Assembly: GCF_020733635.1 (NCBI RefSeq)
Contig: NZ_JAJFZL010000001.1
Span: 6,262,001-6,326,000, forward strand
From: Nocardia spumae
GTDB lineage: Bacteria > Actinomycetota > Actinomycetes > Mycobacteriales > Mycobacteriaceae
Direction of reading: 5' to 3'
Length of the DNA stretch: 64,000 nt
Made by a program: the position numbers and the translations under genes. Positions 57,096 to 64,000 of the stretch are shown in pieces. Within the stretch, counting starts at the first letter, position 1. Every line of letters begins with the position of its first letter. Below the pieces are notes generated by a model. It saw only the letters and a list, made by a program, of their open reading frames with translations. It had not been told where the DNA came from and searched no databases.

Positions 57096-57335
57096 CCACC
57101 CGACCACCGAGACCGAAGCCATCCGCCGATCAACCTGGGCACAGCGGATCTCGCCCGTATCCACCGCAGACAGCGCGAGAACACGCCCCAGCTCCCTGCG
57201 ATCGAACGAGTCGGGTTGGCCAACACCATCTTCCGCGGCCACCTTCGCGACATCACCGCTGAAATCGGTCGGCGGTCGCAACACACACCATCCTCCCTCA
57301 GGAAGGACCAGCTACCAGACGATTTCCGGCTGTAG
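57096..57335 (+). pseudogene. coding remnant of unknown gene downstream of the tRNA
   Basis: Between stops at 57093 and 57333 one frame stays open for 79 codons without a usable start. Its G+C by codon position is strongly coding-like (roughly 63, 45 and 77 percent by hand count over 50 codons) and it reads ...TADLARIHRRQRENTPQLP and ...FRGHLRDITAEIGRRS. It looks like the 3' part of a lost gene, perhaps left by an element that once used the tRNA. Family not recognised. The rest of 56967-57654 holds only the two promoter motifs listed. Confidence 0.45.
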
Positions 57336-57388
57336 TGGCGCATTTCGAGGACAGATTCGGGCGAACCTCACGGAACTTTTCTGGTGAG

Positions 57389-57418
57389 ACCAAACCGCGG
57401 CCGAACGCCTCGCGAAGT
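57389..57418 (+). promoter_or_regulatory. SigK-type promoter motif, copy 1
   Basis: ACCAAACCG (57389-57397), 15 bases, then CGAAGT (57413-57418). Same layout as copies 2-4. It would start transcription near 57425, some 230 bases before the fasciclin gene. Confidence 0.55.
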
Positions 57419-57568
57419 CCTGGTGGCGCCCATCGGATGCGTGCCCGGGGCGACTTCGGCCGCCCGCAGTTCGGACACCGTCGGCCGAGATCCACATCTG
57501 TACAACTCCTCGGCCGACGGTGAACGCTGCCCGCTTCGATTCATCCGCGAAATCCCTTGCGGCGCAGG

Positions 57569-57598
57569 ACCAAACCGCTCATCCGGGCGGATCGAACT
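57569..57598 (+). promoter_or_regulatory. SigK-type promoter motif, copy 2 (fasciclin gene)
   Basis: ACCAAACCG (57569-57577), 15 bases, then CGAACT (57593-57598). Predicted start near 57605 leaves a ~50-base leader with the ribosome site AAGGA before the fasciclin ATG. Confidence 0.65.
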
Positions 57599-57654
57599 CG
57601 GAGTTGTCCTCTCTTCTCGCGGCCGTCGGGCCACCTCTCACGAAGGAACGAATG

Positions 57655-58296
57655 ATGAATCTGGTGCAGCGTTCGATGGCGTCGGTAATCGCGCTGGCAG
57701 CGGTGACCGCGGGTCTGACGGCGTGTTCGAATGACGATTCCAGCGGTTCGAGCACGTCCATGCCTGCCACATCGATGTCGAGTACCCCGAACGCCTCCGC
57801 CACCGCGGATCTCGTCGGCCCCGGCTGCAAGCAGTACGCGCAACAGGTGCCCAGCGGCGCCGGGTCGGTCGAGGGAATGGCACAGGATCCCGTCGCCGTC
57901 GCGGCCTCGCACAATCCGATGCTCACCACTCTGACCGCGGCGGTATCCGGACAGGTGAACCCCCAGGTCAACCTTGTCGATACCTTGAACGGCGGACAGT
58001 TCACGGTATTCGCGCCTGTGGACTCGGCGTTCGCGAAGATCCCCGCGGCCACCATGGATTCGCTGAAGACCGACTCGGCGACGCTCAACAAGATCCTCAC
58101 CTATCACGTGGTGGCGGGCCGGATCTCCCCCGATCGGATCGCCGGCACACACAAGACCGTCCAGGGCGCCGAGGTAACCGTGACCCGCGACGGTGACGCC
58201 ATCAAGGTCGGCGACGCCTCGGTGATCTGCGGCGGCGTGCAGACCGCCAACGCGACGGTGTACATGATCGACACCGTGCTGATGCCGCCTGCCTGA
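57655..58296 (+). CDS. fasciclin-domain lipoprotein (MPT83/MPT70-like)
   Basis: 213 aa. A lipoprotein signal ends in LTAC (Cys24), then a Ser/Thr-rich linker, then one FAS1 domain with [19 protein letters not shown] and [10 protein letters not shown]. In M. tuberculosis the homologous MPT70/MPT83 are the main SigK targets, matching the sigma gene next door. ATG 57655 is seven bases from AAGGA; ATG 57652 is possible. Anchored outside the membrane; role in adhesion or envelope sensing is inferred. Confidence 0.9.
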   Translation: MNLVQRSMASVIALAAVTAGLTACSNDDSSGSSTSMPATSMSSTPNASATADLVGPGCKQYAQQVPSGAGSVEGMAQDPVAVAASHNPMLTTLTAAVSGQVNPQVNLVDTLNGGQFTVFAPVDSAFAKIPAATMDSLKTDSATLNKILTYHVVAGRISPDRIAGTHKTVQGAEVTVTRDGDAIKVGDASVICGGVQTANATVYMIDTVLMPPA

Positions 58297-58340
58297 TCTC
58301 CCCGCGCGTACGCGATTCACCGCCCGATCCGCGTGCGCGA

Positions 58341-58365
58341 CGAACCGAAACCCGTCGGCGCCGAA
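58341..58365 (+). promoter_or_regulatory. possible variant SigK-type promoter before the first sigma gene
   Basis: CGAACCG (58341-58347) and CGAA (58362-58365) are 14 bases apart, one less than in the main copies. About 80 bases before the sigma gene. Confidence 0.35.
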
Positions 58366-58445
58366 GCCCACGACCACGAACCATCGGAGCTCACGGACCC
58401 GTTGCGTCCGAACCGGTTCCACGAATAACGGCAGGTGCGAACACG

Positions 58446-59072
58446 ATGAACGAACTTCTCGACCAGCGGCAGCCGGCTCCGGGCGTATCGCCCGCCACAG
58501 ATCGGCAGGACAGCGGGGTGCAACACCGGCTCGCCGAGTTGCTCGTCGCGGTGAGCAACGGTGACCGGGACGCGTTCACCGCGTTCTACCGGATGACCGA
58601 TCAGCGGGTCTTCGGACTCGCGTTGTGGATGACCCGCAATGCTGCCATGGCCGAGGAAGTCGCTCAGGAGGTCTACCTCCAGGTGTGGTCTCTCGCCGGG
58701 CGCTACAACCCGGGAATGTCCACTCCCATCGGCTGGGTGCTGATGCTCACCCATCGTCGCGTCGTCGACCGTATACGTTCCGAACAGGCGGCTTCCGGTC
58801 GCGAATCGGTGTACGGCGCCGTGCACCGGGGCCGCGACCACGACGTGGTGTTCGAAACGGTCGAACAGCGACACGACGAGCGGGCGGTCCAGCGTTGCCT
58901 GACACTGCTGACTCCGCTGCAACGCGAATGCATCGTGCTCGCCTACTACGGCGGACTCACCTATCCACAGGTGGCGGCACGGTTGGGAGCCCCGGTGCCG
59001 ACCGTGAAATCACGCGTTCGGGAAGGGTTCAAACGCATGGCCGGAGCTCTGAACGGGAGCGTCTGCCCATGA
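58446..59072 (+). CDS. sigK: ECF sigma factor, SigK-like (copy 1)
   Basis: 208 aa with region 2 (FYRMTDQRVFGLALWMTRN, EEVAQEVYLQVW) and region 4 (LTPLQRECIVLAYYGGLTY, GAPVPTVKSRVREGFKRM). The HRRVVDRIRSEQA linker and neighbouring fasciclin and RskA genes point to SigK rather than other ECF groups. Its stop overlaps the anti-sigma start (ATGA). Presumably held inactive at the membrane by that protein. Confidence 0.85.
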   Translation: MNELLDQRQPAPGVSPATDRQDSGVQHRLAELLVAVSNGDRDAFTAFYRMTDQRVFGLALWMTRNAAMAEEVAQEVYLQVWSLAGRYNPGMSTPIGWVLMLTHRRVVDRIRSEQAASGRESVYGAVHRGRDHDVVFETVEQRHDERAVQRCLTLLTPLQRECIVLAYYGGLTYPQVAARLGAPVPTVKSRVREGFKRMAGALNGSVCP

Positions 59073-59809
59073 GCGGTTCGGAGTCATCGGAGCTGGATCT
59101 ACTCGGACTCGCCGAGCAGTACGCGCTGGATGCTCTGACAACGGTGCAGCGCGGCATGGTCGAGGACCGGCGCGAGCGATCGGACCGGTTCGCCGCGGCC
59201 GAGTTCGATGCCGCGGTCGCGGCGGTCCACGAGGTTCTCGCCCAGCTGAGCGTCGTGACCGCCTGCTCACCACCACACGGTATGGAGAATCGGATTCTGC
59301 ACGCGCTGGACAACAGCGCGTGCACCGGGCGCTCAGTGACGGCAGGCCACCGGGCGTGGTGGCCGCCGCCGCGACGAGACCTGGTACTGGTGACCGCGAC
59401 AGCGGTACTGGCGCTGGGCGGGTTGGTGGCAGTGACCGCACAGCACTTCGCCGGCCGTGACAGCCCACCGGCGATCACGGCCATGGCAATCGACGCCCAA
59501 CCCGATCTGGTCGTCAGGACGGTGCCGGCGGCGGACGGCGGACGGGTGGAGGTCCACAGCTCGGCAGGTCTGTCCGAACTCGCGGTATCGGTCGCCGGAC
59601 TACTCCCGCCGGGACCGGACCGGTCGTATCAGATCTGGCTGAGTTCGGCGGACGGAACCACCGACTCACTGGCCGTTTTCGACTCACCGCCGGCCTCGAC
59701 GGTGGTGGCCGGATTTCGCTCCGCGGACACGATCGCTGTGACGGTGGAACCGGCTGGTGGCTCGCCAAGGCCGACGACGAAACCGATCGCGAGCATCGAC
59801 CTGAGCTGA
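59069..59809 (+). CDS. rskA: anti-sigma factor, RskA-like (copy 1)
   Basis: 246 aa. The N-terminal sigma-binding part (LLGLAEQYALDALTTVQRG) lacks a zinc HxxxCxxC motif, as in RskA. One membrane helix (about residues 108-132) is followed by an extracytoplasmic beta domain ending AGGSPRPTTKPIASIDL. RskA releases SigK after regulated proteolysis. Overlaps the sigma stop by four bases and is followed by the oxidoreductase 37 bases later. Confidence 0.85.
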   Translation: MSGSESSELDLLGLAEQYALDALTTVQRGMVEDRRERSDRFAAAEFDAAVAAVHEVLAQLSVVTACSPPHGMENRILHALDNSACTGRSVTAGHRAWWPPPRRDLVLVTATAVLALGGLVAVTAQHFAGRDSPPAITAMAIDAQPDLVVRTVPAADGGRVEVHSSAGLSELAVSVAGLLPPGPDRSYQIWLSSADGTTDSLAVFDSPPASTVVAGFRSADTIAVTVEPAGGSPRPTTKPIASIDLS

Positions 59810-59846
59810 TCCAGCAGCTCGTCCACCTGAGACGGAAGTACTGATC

Positions 59847-61409
59847 ATGACCGCGTCACACGGCACATCCGCTGTGCCGGAGGGGAATACGCGACGGCAG
59901 CGGATCGGCGCGATGCGGGCCGCCGTCGCGGGTGCGCTCGCCGCCGCGACGGTGCTCGCCGTCGGGCATCTGGTCGCCGTAGTCGTCGCCCCGGCCTCCT
60001 CGCCGTTCTTCGCGCTCGGCGCCATGATGGTGGACCACACACCACACGAGTGGAAAGACGCCGCAATCCGCCGCTTCGGCAGCCACGACAAGGATGTGTT
60101 GTTCGCGTCGATGGCGGTGGTGATGATCGTCGGCGCGGCCTGCGCCGGTCTGCTGGAACGCCGTCGCCCCCTGGGCAGCGGTCTCCTACTGGGCCTCGGC
60201 GGTTTCACTCTGTGGGCCGCGCTCACACGCCCCTCCGCCACACCGATGTTCGCGATCCCCACGATCGCCGGGATCCTGTCGGGTGTGGTCGCCTTGCGGC
60301 TGTTGACCATCGCAGCTCCCACCTCACGTTCATCCACCGGTAATGCTATGTCGCGCAGGCGATTCCTCGGCACGGCGGCCGCCGTCGCGGCAGTGGCCGC
60401 CGGTAGTGCCGCCGCGGCTCGCCTACTCGCACACCAGTTGCGGGACGTGGCGGCCGACAGGGCCAGGTTTCCGCTGCCTCGGCCGCGACTGACCGCGCCC
60501 GCGGTGCCCACACAGCCGCGGGTCCGCGGTCTCAGCGCGTTCATCACGCCCAATGACGCCTTCTACCGTGTCGACACCGCCTTGCAGCCGCCCGCACTCA
60601 CACGCGCCGACTGGCGGCTACGGATTCACGGAATGGTCGGCCGCATGGTCGAATTCGATTTCGATCGGCTGGCCAGGCACACGCCTATCGAACGGATCAT
60701 GACGATGACATGCGTATCCAACGAGGTCGGCGGGAACCTCGCGGGCACCGCACGCTGGCTCGGATATCCACTGTCGGAGTTGCTCGCCGAGGCCGGGCCC
60801 GAACCCGGCGCGGATATGGTGTTGTCCCGCAGCGTCGACGGGTTCACCGCGGGAACGCCGTTGTCCGCGATTCTGGATGGCCGTGACGCGATGCTCGCGA
60901 TCGGCATGAACGGCGAGCCGCTGCCCATCGAGCACGGCTACCCCGCGCGGCTGATCGTTCCCGGACTCTACGGTTATGTGTCGGCGACCAAATGGGTCGT
61001 GGACCTGGAGGTCACCCGCTTCGATCGGGCGAGGGCCTACTGGACCGATCGCGGTTGGTCGGACCGGGCGCCGATCAAGACCGCCGCGCGCATCGATGTG
61101 CCAGCCGCCTTCGCGTCGGTGCCGGCGGGGCGGGTGACGGTGGCCGGTGTGGCATGGGCGCAGCGCAGCGGTATCGCGACGGTCGAGGTGCAGGTCGACG
61201 ATCAGCCGTGGCGACTCGCGGAAACCGCCCCGCAGTATTCGCTGGACACCTGGCGGCAGTGGACCTGGTCCTGGGATGCGACACCCGGAACACACACACT
61301 CCGCGTGCGCGCGACCGACGGCGAGGGACGGACACAGACCGAACGGCGTGCCGCTCCCTTTCCGGACGGCGCCACCGGCTGGCACAGTCGCGTCATCACA
61401 GTTTCCTGA
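59847..61409 (+). CDS. membrane-anchored molybdopterin-dependent oxidoreductase (sulfite-oxidase family)
   Basis: 520 aa. About four membrane helices (residues ~28-155) are followed by a Tat-like segment SRRRFLGTAAAVAA near residue 170, then a sulfite-oxidase-type Moco domain with the ligand cysteine in MTCVSNEVGG (Cys289), and a C-terminal Mo-co dimerisation domain (VAGVAWAQRSGIATVEVQVD). The catalytic part should be outside the membrane. Probably in one operon with the sigma and anti-sigma genes, hence part of the envelope response; may repair oxidised methionines or oxidise sulfur compounds (inference). Confidence 0.85.
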   Translation: MTASHGTSAVPEGNTRRQRIGAMRAAVAGALAAATVLAVGHLVAVVVAPASSPFFALGAMMVDHTPHEWKDAAIRRFGSHDKDVLFASMAVVMIVGAACAGLLERRRPLGSGLLLGLGGFTLWAALTRPSATPMFAIPTIAGILSGVVALRLLTIAAPTSRSSTGNAMSRRRFLGTAAAVAAVAAGSAAAARLLAHQLRDVAADRARFPLPRPRLTAPAVPTQPRVRGLSAFITPNDAFYRVDTALQPPALTRADWRLRIHGMVGRMVEFDFDRLARHTPIERIMTMTCVSNEVGGNLAGTARWLGYPLSELLAEAGPEPGADMVLSRSVDGFTAGTPLSAILDGRDAMLAIGMNGEPLPIEHGYPARLIVPGLYGYVSATKWVVDLEVTRFDRARAYWTDRGWSDRAPIKTAARIDVPAAFASVPAGRVTVAGVAWAQRSGIATVEVQVDDQPWRLAETAPQYSLDTWRQWTWSWDATPGTHTLRVRATDGEGRTQTERRAAPFPDGATGWHSRVITVS

Positions 61410-61438
61410 CCAAACCGAGGCGCGCCGCACGTCGAAGC
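61409..61438 (+). promoter_or_regulatory. SigK-type promoter motif, copy 3
   Basis: ACCAAACCG (61409-61417) starts on the last base of the oxidoreductase stop; 15 bases later CGAAGC (61433-61438). The predicted start falls at ATG 61445 of a small ORF; the second sigma gene lies 350 bases further on. Confidence 0.6.
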
Positions 61439-61444
61439 ACGGTT

Positions 61445-61558
61445 ATGCACCCAATCCACCGTCCGTCGCCACACCCCGTGCCCGCCGCCGCGGACCGCAC
61501 ACCACGCGGCGGGCTTGCCGTGGCGTGCGGCGTCCGGCGCGGAGTGAGATCACGGTGA
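61445..61558 (+). CDS. possible leaderless 37-aa ORF
   Basis: ATG 61445 lies six bases after the -10 of promoter copy 3, where transcription should begin. The peptide starts MHPIHRPSPHPVPAAA and is Pro/Arg rich. It may be a leader of the second sigma operon. The remaining stretch 61559-61798 shows only an in-frame upstream extension of the sigma ORF (from ATG 61580, with AGGAG). Confidence 0.3.
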   Translation: MHPIHRPSPHPVPAAADRTPRGGLAVACGVRRGVRSR

Positions 61559-61798
61559 TCGATACAGGAGATATCGGCAATGCACCGTCACGCCCGTTTC
61601 CCGCCGGGCGCCCTCGCCCGCGAATCGAGGCCGTCCGCGCGTCCACTCCCCCGCAGAGCGGCGGGTACGGTTCACCGAGCACAACCATCGCTGCGGTCAA
61701 TGTCGTCCGCACGCGTGGCAGATCGTCGCACCGGTAATCGATTGTGGCCGGCATCCGAATTGCCATCGGGATACGCCCATACAGGAAGACACAGTGCT

Positions 61799-62461
61799 AT
61801 GGCGGATGAACACGCTGAGTCGCCCGGGGCGACCGATCACGTCGGGGTGCGTGTCGAGGAGCTCGATGCCTGCTCGATACATCGGGCGCAGCCGGACCCG
61901 GAAGCGGCACGACAGCTCGCCGAGCAGCTGCGAGGCATCGCGGACGGCGACCGGCTCGCCTTCACCCAGTTCTACCGATCCACCAACCACCGCGTCTACG
62001 GCTTGGCACTGCGCATTCTGCGGCGGCCGGCCGCCGCGGAGGAGATCGCGCAGGACATCTATCTCTACGTGTGGAACGAGGCGGAGCGGTACGACTCTCG
62101 CCTCGCCAGTCCGATCGGATGGCTCATGATGCTCACCCATCGGCGCGCCGTCGACCGCGTTCGCGTCGAATCCTCCTCCACCACACGTGATCTCGCGTTC
62201 GGCCACCGCAATCTGGGCCGCGATCACGATATCGTCGCCGAGACGGTGACCCAGCGGTCGGAGGAACGCGCGGTCGTCGAATGCCTCGCCACGCTCACCG
62301 AGACACAACGCGAGACCGTGGCCCTGGCCTACTACGGCGGGCGCACCTATTCCGAAGTGGCCGAACACCTCGACATACCGCTCAACACCGTGAAAACCCG
62401 CATTCGCGACGGTTTCAAGCGGCTGCGCAACTGCCTGGCGGGATCGGTGAGCGATGCCTGA
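61799..62461 (+). CDS. ECF sigma factor, SigK-like (copy 2)
   Basis: 220 aa, clearly paralogous to the first sigma: FYRSTNHRVYGLALRILRR, EEIAQDIYLYVWNEAERYD, PIGWLMMLTHRRAVDRVRVE and LALAYYGGRTYSEVA-type region 4 with NTVKTRIRDGFKRL. The N-terminus is about 12 residues longer. ATG 61799 follows AGGAAG; a longer form from ATG 61580 would be 293 aa, too long for the family. Overlaps its anti-sigma gene by eight bases. Confidence 0.8.
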   Translation: MADEHAESPGATDHVGVRVEELDACSIHRAQPDPEAARQLAEQLRGIADGDRLAFTQFYRSTNHRVYGLALRILRRPAAAEEIAQDIYLYVWNEAERYDSRLASPIGWLMMLTHRRAVDRVRVESSSTTRDLAFGHRNLGRDHDIVAETVTQRSEERAVVECLATLTETQRETVALAYYGGRTYSEVAEHLDIPLNTVKTRIRDGFKRLRNCLAGSVSDA

Positions 62462-63224
62462 CACCGATCCGCACAGCGAACTGCTCGAGCTCGCACACCT
62501 CTACGCGCTCGATGCCCTGTCCGAGCGGGACCGAGCCACCGTCGAGCGTCTGCTCGACACCACCGCTCCTGATCTCGCGGCGGCATTTCGCACCGAGGTG
62601 TACGGGCTGCACGAGACGCTGGCACTCATGACCGTGGTCGACAGCGTGCCCGCGCCGGCGTCCCTCGAGGCGACTCTGCGGCACGCACTCGACGCCCGCG
62701 GCGCGAAGCCGGTCGAGGAAGGCGTTTCGCCGGACCGGGAGGTGGCATCCGTGCACAGCATCCGGTCCCGGCGGCTGCGCGATCCGCGATGGCTGGCCGC
62801 CGCGGCGGCCGCCGTGATCGTCGTCGCGGGAGCCGCGGCGGGAATCGCCGGATACAGCACTAGATCCCACGACACCGGCGCCGTCACCGCACAACAGGTC
62901 ATCGACCACTCGGACGCCCGCGAACAGACGGTTCCCGTCGAAGGCGGCGGCACGATCACCGTCAACGCATCACGCGAACTCGACGCGGCCGTCGTGTCGT
63001 TCGCCACCGTCCAGGCCCCGCCGACCGACCACACCTACCAGCTGTGGCTGATTTCGGCTGCGGGCCAGATTCGTTCGGCCGGTGTTCTGGACGCACTGCC
63101 GACCGAACAGGCCCCGGCCCTCGTGCGCTACGGGGACGCGGGCACGCTGGCGGTGTCGATCGAGCCGGCGGGCGGCTCACCCCAGCCGACCACCCAGCCG
63201 ATCGTCGGCGTACCGCTCACCTGA
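62454..63224 (+). CDS. anti-sigma factor, RskA-like (copy 2)
   Basis: 256 aa. Same plan as copy 1: N-terminal LLELAHLYALDALSERDRA, one membrane helix (about residues 118-138), and a homologous extracytoplasmic domain (YQLWLISAAGQ, AGGSPQPTTQPIVGV). The start overlaps the sigma stop in ATGCCTGA. The two pairs look like a duplication that has diverged. Confidence 0.85.
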   Translation: MPDTDPHSELLELAHLYALDALSERDRATVERLLDTTAPDLAAAFRTEVYGLHETLALMTVVDSVPAPASLEATLRHALDARGAKPVEEGVSPDREVASVHSIRSRRLRDPRWLAAAAAAVIVVAGAAAGIAGYSTRSHDTGAVTAQQVIDHSDAREQTVPVEGGGTITVNASRELDAAVVSFATVQAPPTDHTYQLWLISAAGQIRSAGVLDALPTEQAPALVRYGDAGTLAVSIEPAGGSPQPTTQPIVGVPLT

Positions 63225-63245
63225 GTTCGCACATTCCGAAGCGCT

Positions 63246-63275
63246 ACCAAACCGGTCGCCGGGGCTGACCGAAAT
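63246..63275 (+). promoter_or_regulatory. SigK-type promoter motif, copy 4 (cold-shock gene)
   Basis: ACCAAACCG (63246-63254), 15 bases, then CGAAAT (63270-63275). The predicted start near 63282 is 24 bases before the cold-shock gene ATG and upstream of its ribosome site. Confidence 0.65.
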
Positions 63276-63305
63276 CCCTTCGAAGTCGAGGAAGGGACGG
63301 CCACC

Positions 63306-63518
63306 ATGGCAGGGATGCACGGCACGGTGAAGTGGTTCAACCGGGAGGTGGACTTCGGGTTCATCGCTCCCGATGACGGAGGTCCGGACCTGCTGGTCGA
63401 GACCGCGGACGTGGTCGCCGAGCCACCCGGCCGGCAACTGCGGGAAGGCCAAGCGGTCGATTTCGACATCACGATCGGATCGAAGGGACCGCAGGCTCGG
63501 AAGGTGTACTGCCGCTGA
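63306..63518 (+). CDS. small cold-shock-domain protein with altered RNA-binding motifs
   Basis: 70 aa. MHGTVKWFNREVDFGFIAPDDGGPD aligns, in outline, to the cold-shock start, but RNP1 KGFGFI reads VDFGFI and RNP2 (usually VFVHxS) reads LLVETADV, losing an aromatic and the histidine. The C-terminal strand GPQARKVYCR is normal. It may bind RNA weakly or have another role. GAAGGGACGG is the ribosome site. Preceded by SigK-type promoter copy 4. Confidence 0.8.
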   Translation: MAGMHGTVKWFNREVDFGFIAPDDGGPDLLVETADVVAEPPGRQLREGQAVDFDITIGSKGPQARKVYCR

Positions 63519-63563
63519 GCCCGAGTCGAACCCCTCGCGATGTGCCGCTCCGGTCCACGATCG

Positions 63564-63589
63564 AACCGGGGTACGGCACGGCGTGAATC
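63564..63589 (+). promoter_or_regulatory. SigK-type promoter motif, divergent copy (terminal esterase)
   Basis: AACCG (63564-63568), 15 bases, then TGAATC (63584-63589). Spacing equals the other copies but both hexamers differ slightly. Predicted start about 50 bases before the esterase gene. Confidence 0.4.
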
Positions 63590-63642
63590 TTTGCGTGTCA
63601 TCGGACAGTGACCGACAGCGGATGAGCGAAAGAGGTCCAACA

Positions 63643-64000
63643 GTGCGAGTATCACGAACGGCGGTGACCGCCCGGCTCCTCGCCGGTGCGCTGGCCGCCA
63701 CCGCTCTGGTCGCCACGGCAGGCGTGGCCGGCGCCGCCCCCGAGACGGCCGGGGTCGTCTCCGTGGAGCAGGTGGGCGACAGACAGCAGAAAGTCATGGT
63801 GTTCTCGCCGAGCATGCACCGGGCGATCCCGGTCCAGGTCGTCCGCGCGGCGGACACGAGCGCCCCACGTCCCACGGTGTATCTGCTCAACGGGTCGCAA
63901 GGCGGGCCCAACGAGAGCGGCTGGGATGCCGAGACCGACGCGGTGAACTTCCTGCGCGGCAAGGACGTCAACGTCGTGAACCCGGTCGACGGCGCCAGCT
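63643..64000 (+). CDS. antigen-85-like secreted esterase (cut by window edge)
   Basis: The first 119 codons are inside the window. A signal peptide ends GVAGAA, then TVYLLNGSQGG (oxyanion region) and KDVNVVNPVDGAS, close to the esterase at 18207-19286. AGAGG at 63631-63635 supports GTG 63643; ATG 63622 is in frame. Its active site lies beyond the window. Confidence 0.75.
   Translation, partial: MRVSRTAVTARLLAGALAATALVATAGVAGAAPETAGVVSVEQVGDRQQKVMVFSPSMHRAIPVQVVRAADTSAPRPTVYLLNGSQGGPNESGWDAETDAVNFLRGKDVNVVNPVDGAS

Noticed and set aside
56901..57284. minus-strand frame ending PRQDSNLRHPL
   Set aside because: This peptide is the well-known false translation of a tRNA gene read backwards.
61580..61798. 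longer start for the second sigma factor (293 aa)
   Set aside because: The extension is Arg/Ser/Pro rich and unlike any ECF N-terminus; ATG 61799 gives family length.
1..64000. CRISPR array, intact insertion sequence or replication origin
   Set aside because: No regularly spaced repeats, no transposase frame and no DnaA-box cluster were seen.

Overview
The window looks like chromosomal DNA from a mycolic-acid actinomycete, most likely Nocardia or a close relative. This rests on uniformly very high GC, GTG/TTG starts, many fatty-acyl-CoA and hotdog-thioesterase genes, two antigen-85-like serine esterases, an SCO5389-family gene, and a SigK/RskA/fasciclin locus like that of mycobacteria. No species name can be read from the sequence.

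Layout. 1-9.9 kb: a pair of exported metal-handling-type proteins, a DUF4442 hotdog protein, a secreted lipase, a lycopene-cyclase-type flavoprotein, an extended SDR, a PaaG-like crotonase diverging from a double-TetR regulator, and an aldehyde-dehydrogenase-like protein. 10.3-13.1 kb: a three-gene DrrA/ABC-2 exporter. 13.1-16.4 kb: a MerR regulator diverging from a polysaccharide deacetylase, then a cupin gene and small unknowns. 16.4-19.3 kb: a decayed Uma2 nuclease gene, an NRAMP metal transporter and a mycolyltransferase-like esterase. 19.4-40.6 kb: two giant NRPS genes on the minus strand (2441 and 4555 aa), with a TrmB/LuxR-type regulator just upstream. 41.8-56.6 kb: M23 peptidase, nitronate monooxygenase, SCO5389-family protein, two FadD-type acyl-CoA ligases, a thioesterase, a Baeyer-Villiger-type monooxygenase, an M28 membrane peptidase, an LLM oxidoreductase, a universal stress protein, an Acg-type nitroreductase and a secreted hydrolase. 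56.9 kb: tRNA-Arg(CCT). 57.6-64 kb: fasciclin lipoprotein, SigK-like sigma, anti-sigma, membrane-anchored molybdopterin oxidoreductase, a second sigma/anti-sigma pair, a degenerate cold-shock protein and the start of a second esterase.

How the parts fit. The NRPS pair reads as a six-module line: A-PCP, C-A(Thr)-PCP, C then A-PCP split between the two proteins, C-A-PCP, C-A-PCP-E, C-A-PCP-TE. The first protein ends in a truncated adenylation domain and the epimerisation domain has lost its catalytic histidines. A 29-codon ORF ends in a 4-base overlap with the second NRPS start. No MbtH, phosphopantetheinyl transferase or tailoring gene is evident beside the NRPS genes.

The strongest unexplained signal is at the right end. 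The 9-mer ACCAAACCG followed exactly 15 bases later by CGAA occurs four times between 57.4 and 63.3 kb, always outside the main genes. A weaker fifth copy precedes the terminal esterase and a 14-base-spaced variant precedes the first sigma gene. I read this as the promoter of the SigK-like factors, which would make the cluster one self-controlled regulon. Several other proteins keep a family fold while lacking its catalytic residues (ALDH Cys to Pro, SDR YxxxK absent, crotonase without its Glu pair). No CRISPR array or intact insertion sequence was seen.
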